Below are positions 62,143-64,000 of a stretch of 64,000 nucleotides of DNA, piece after piece. The notes under the pieces are model-generated. The model was not told where the DNA came from and made no database searches. It saw nothing but the letters and a program-made list of their open reading frames with translations. The stretch spans positions 3,906,001 to 3,970,000 of the forward strand of contig NZ_JAJVCN010000001.1 in NCBI RefSeq assembly GCF_021390435.2. The letters run 5' to 3'. Origin of the DNA: Kibdelosporangium philippinense (GTDB lineage Bacteria > Actinomycetota > Actinomycetes > Mycobacteriales > Pseudonocardiaceae). The position numbers and the translations under genes were made by a program. Numbering within the stretch: position 1 is the stretch's first letter; every line of letters starts with the position of its first letter.

Positions 62143-62804
62143 CTAGACTGCGCGCCACGTTCCGTCTGCACCGAGGGCGAGTCCTCTTCGGCCCGTTCAC
62201 CGAAATCGACCCCGCCGAACTCAACGCACTCGAAACCGAGATCGGTCATCCGCTGCCAAGCGAGTATCGAGCGTTCATTCAAGAGGCCAACGGCGGCACC
62301 ATGGCGTACGACGTCCTCGTGCCACCGGACAAAGGTGAGATCATCGGGTTCACCGAACTGTTCCACATCGGCCGGAACGAGCAAGGCGAGTACGGTTACG
62401 GCACCCTCATTGGCGAGTACCGCAGGCGAAACAGCCTGTGGTTGAGCGAACACGTCTCGATGGAGCGGCTGTTGCCGATCGCGCGCGACGGTGGCAACGA
62501 CATTTTGTTCCTCGATCTGGACGCGGCGAACGTGGTCGCCTTCGTCCATGGACTGCCCGAGTGGACAGGCCGCACCCAGCAGAACATCCTTGCCATTGTC
62601 GGGGACACGTTCGACGCCTACCTCGACAGCCTCTTCATCAGCGACGAAACCACCGAGTTGAACTGGGAAGATGCGCAGGACGCGGGACCTGACGACCCCT
62701 GGCGTCAGGCGGTCGAATACTGACTCGACGAGGGCGTGCCGGATTGGCGGACCCGCTCATGGGGGCCTCAGGACGGTTGAAACAACACCGAACGGTGGTA
62801 GAAA

Positions 62805-62818
62805 TAGAACGCGTTCTA
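62805..62818. promoter_or_regulatory. KstR-type operator upstream of the fadD17-like gene
   Basis: TAGAACGCGTTCTA is a perfect 14-base palindrome and fits the KstR consensus TnnAACnnGTTnnA, the TetR-family repressor site of steroid and cholesterol catabolism in actinobacteria. It lies 20 bases before the ATG at 62838, overlapping the expected promoter. The KstR assignment rests on the consensus. Confidence 0.75.
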
Positions 62819-62837
62819 CTTCCGTGGAGGTGCGTGG

Positions 62838-64000
62838 ATGGATGTCCCAACGGTCACCGATCTGCTGCTGGCCCGCGCCGAGGATCATGAGCAGGGCTTG
62901 CGGTTCGAGGACGAGACGTACACCTGGGCTGAGCACGCCCACCTTTCGAGAAGCTATGCGGCGACACTCAAGGCGGACCTGAATTGGGACATACCGCCGC
63001 ACGTGGGCATTCTGGCCGACAACGTGCCCGCGTTCTCCTTCCTGCTCGGGGCTTGCGCGTTCTCCGGGGCCGTGTTGGTCGGGTTGAATTCGACCAGGCG
63101 CGGTGCGGCGCTGAAGCGGGATATCGAGCTTGCGGATTGTCAGTTCGTCCTCGCCGAGCCGACCTACCAGCCGTTGTTGGCGGGGCTCGGCATAGAAGTA
63201 TGCGACCTGGACGGCCTCGACAAAGGCAAGCCGGTCGATCCAGTCCCCGCGAAGTTCGACGACCTGCTGATGCTGATCTTCACCTCGGGGACGAGCGGGG
63301 ATCCAAAGGCGGTCCGGTGCACACACGGCAAAGTCGCGTACCCCGGCCGGATGCTTGCCGAGCGGTTCGGACTGTCCACCAAAGACACTGTTTACGTCTC
63401 GATGCCGATGTTCCACTCGAACGCCATCATGGCTGGTTGGGGTGTCGGGCTCGCCGCAGGTGCGAACATCGCGCTGCGGCGCAGGTTCTCCGCTTCGGGA
63501 TTCCTGCCCGATGTCCGGAAGTTCCAAGTGACCTATGCCAACTACGTCGGCAAGCCATTGTCCTATGTGGTCGCTACCCCGGCGGAACCTGACGACGCGG
63601 ACAACCCACTAAAGATTGTTTACGGCAACGAAGGCGCCACCGGCGACCTGAACGCGTTCGCGGAACGCTTCGGCTGCAAGGTGATTGACGCGTTCGGGTC
63701 CACTGAGGGCGGCATAGGTTTCTCACGTACCGACGACGCGCCACCCGGTTCCCTTGGCAGGCCGACCGAGGACGTAGCCATCCTTCATCCGGACACCGGC
63801 CGCCAATGCCCGCCTGCCGAGTTCGACGGAGAAGGCCGTGTGACCAACGGAGAAGAAGCGATCGGCGAGTTGGTCAACACGACAGGCGCGGGCTTTTTTG
63901 CCGGGTACTACCGGGATCCCGATGCTGACGCTGATCGTCTGAGGGGCGGGCAGTACCACACCGGTGACCTCGCATACGCCGACAAAGACGGGTACTACTA
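62838..64000 (+). CDS. fadD17: FadD17-like acyl-CoA synthetase (3' end outside window)
   Basis: AMP-forming ligase, 387 codons visible, cut by the window end. Motifs: P-loop LIFTSGTSGDPKAVRCTHG, YVSMPMFHSNAIMAGWG, A5 motif DAFGSTEGGIGFSR, and the A7 motif YHTGDLAYADKDG at the edge. The N-terminus MDVPTVTDLLLARAEDH with LVGLNSTRRGAALKRDIELAD resembles FadD17, which activates steroid side-chain intermediates. ATG follows GGAGG. A KstR-type palindrome upstream supports a steroid-catabolic role. It is 114 bases downstream of the SUKH gene and probably independent of it. Confidence 0.85.
   Translation, partial: MDVPTVTDLLLARAEDHEQGLRFEDETYTWAEHAHLSRSYAATLKADLNWDIPPHVGILADNVPAFSFLLGACAFSGAVLVGLNSTRRGAALKRDIELADCQFVLAEPTYQPLLAGLGIEVCDLDGLDKGKPVDPVPAKFDDLLMLIFTSGTSGDPKAVRCTHGKVAYPGRMLAERFGLSTKDTVYVSMPMFHSNAIMAGWGVGLAAGANIALRRRFSASGFLPDVRKFQVTYANYVGKPLSYVVATPAEPDDADNPLKIVYGNEGATGDLNAFAERFGCKVIDAFGSTEGGIGFSRTDDAPPGSLGRPTEDVAILHPDTGRQCPPAEFDGEGRVTNGEEAIGELVNTTGAGFFAGYYRDPDADADRLRGGQYHTGDLAYADKDGYY

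Larger units (their letters stand above)
60461..62723 (+). pseudogene. SUKH (SMI1/KNR4) family immunity gene split by IS1380
   Basis: Removing the IS (60481-62142) and one CTAG joins ATG 60461 (MAFPRSRLRATFRLHRG) to the rest in frame: 597 bases, 198 residues. The SUKH core is FGPFTEIDPAELNALETEIG, HPLPSEYRAFIQEANGG, ERLLPIARDGGNDILFLDL, then WTGRTQQNILAIVGDTFDAYL and an acidic C-terminus. SUKH proteins bind and neutralise nuclease or other polymorphic toxins. An internal ATG at 62301 could still start a truncated protein lacking the first conserved helices. The gene was coupled to the unknown ORF upstream. Confidence 0.8.

Noticed and set aside
60514..62445. 643-codon open frame on the plus strand
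   Set aside because: It is the antisense shadow of the IS1380 transposase; composition is Pro/Arg/Gly-rich nonsense with no family motif, and it runs through the IS end into the SUKH gene out of frame.

Overview
The window is high-GC actinobacterial DNA. Its gene content (NRPS carrier proteins, dapA with a divergent LysR gene, FprA-type ferredoxin reductase, FadD17-like acyl-CoA ligase under a KstR-type box, many GTG starts) points to Pseudonocardiales, such as an Amycolatopsis/Kibdelosporangium/Lentzea-like genome; the genus is inference. No rRNA, tRNA or CRISPR array was seen.

Layout. 1-0.7 kb: 3' end of an NRPS-type gene ending in a carrier domain, translationally coupled to a free-standing carrier protein. 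0.97-5.2 kb: stacked IS remnants (truncated IS1380, IS21 end plus istA start, complete IS1380 transposase, beheaded IS1182). 5.4-7.6 kb: an unrecognised two-gene operon, a trypsin-like protease and a partner. 7.7-19.3 kb: decayed TetR, two PH-domain membrane proteins (one frameshifted), dapA/LysR, an FGE-like lipoprotein, a DUF4097/ribbon-helix-helix pair with conspicuous TGGCGCCA palindromes, a GT87 glycosyltransferase, and an ABC exporter followed by a NarL-type two-component system. 19.4-20 kb and 39.5-40.4 kb: two oppositely oriented copies of a composite repeat with 93-bp inverted arms, both between convergent genes; the second copy carries a nested 334-bp insertion with perfect 18-bp termini. 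20-25 kb: carotenoid oxygenase split by an intact IS701 element, a thiolase and a double-HxlR regulator. 25.5-28 kb: MFS exporter and a frameshifted methyltransferase. 28-32.5 kb: a 1502-residue annexin-repeat protein with the layout of a polymorphic toxin. 32.6-39.4 kb: VOC protein, ArsR-ArsC fusion with an APC permease, exported agmatine-deiminase-like enzyme with TetR, an FAD dehydrogenase with a large internal deletion, and fprA. 40.5-50 kb: DsbA/HxlR/MFS, HesB-like protein, universal stress protein, PP2C phosphatase, MFS, then a VOC/SnoaL/JAMM operon facing LysR/VOC. 50-59.4 kb: a nine-gene operon (C45 acyltransferase, five peptide ABC transporter parts, hydrolase, isopropylmalate-dehydrogenase-like enzyme, cupin) next to an RpiR regulator. 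59.5-64 kb: aconitase tail fused to the tail of an unknown gene, a SUKH immunity gene split by an intact IS1380, and fadD17-like, cut by the window end.

The region is rich in decay (at least nine broken genes) and in IS scars. Two insertions (IS701 and IS1380) duplicated CTAG, and in both cases removing the element plus one CTAG restores a continuous reading frame. The most promising leads for undescribed biology are the protease/partner operon (5.36-7.63 kb), the annexin-repeat toxin-like protein, the mirrored 3'-flank repeats, and the X-SUKH pair disrupted at 60.5 kb.
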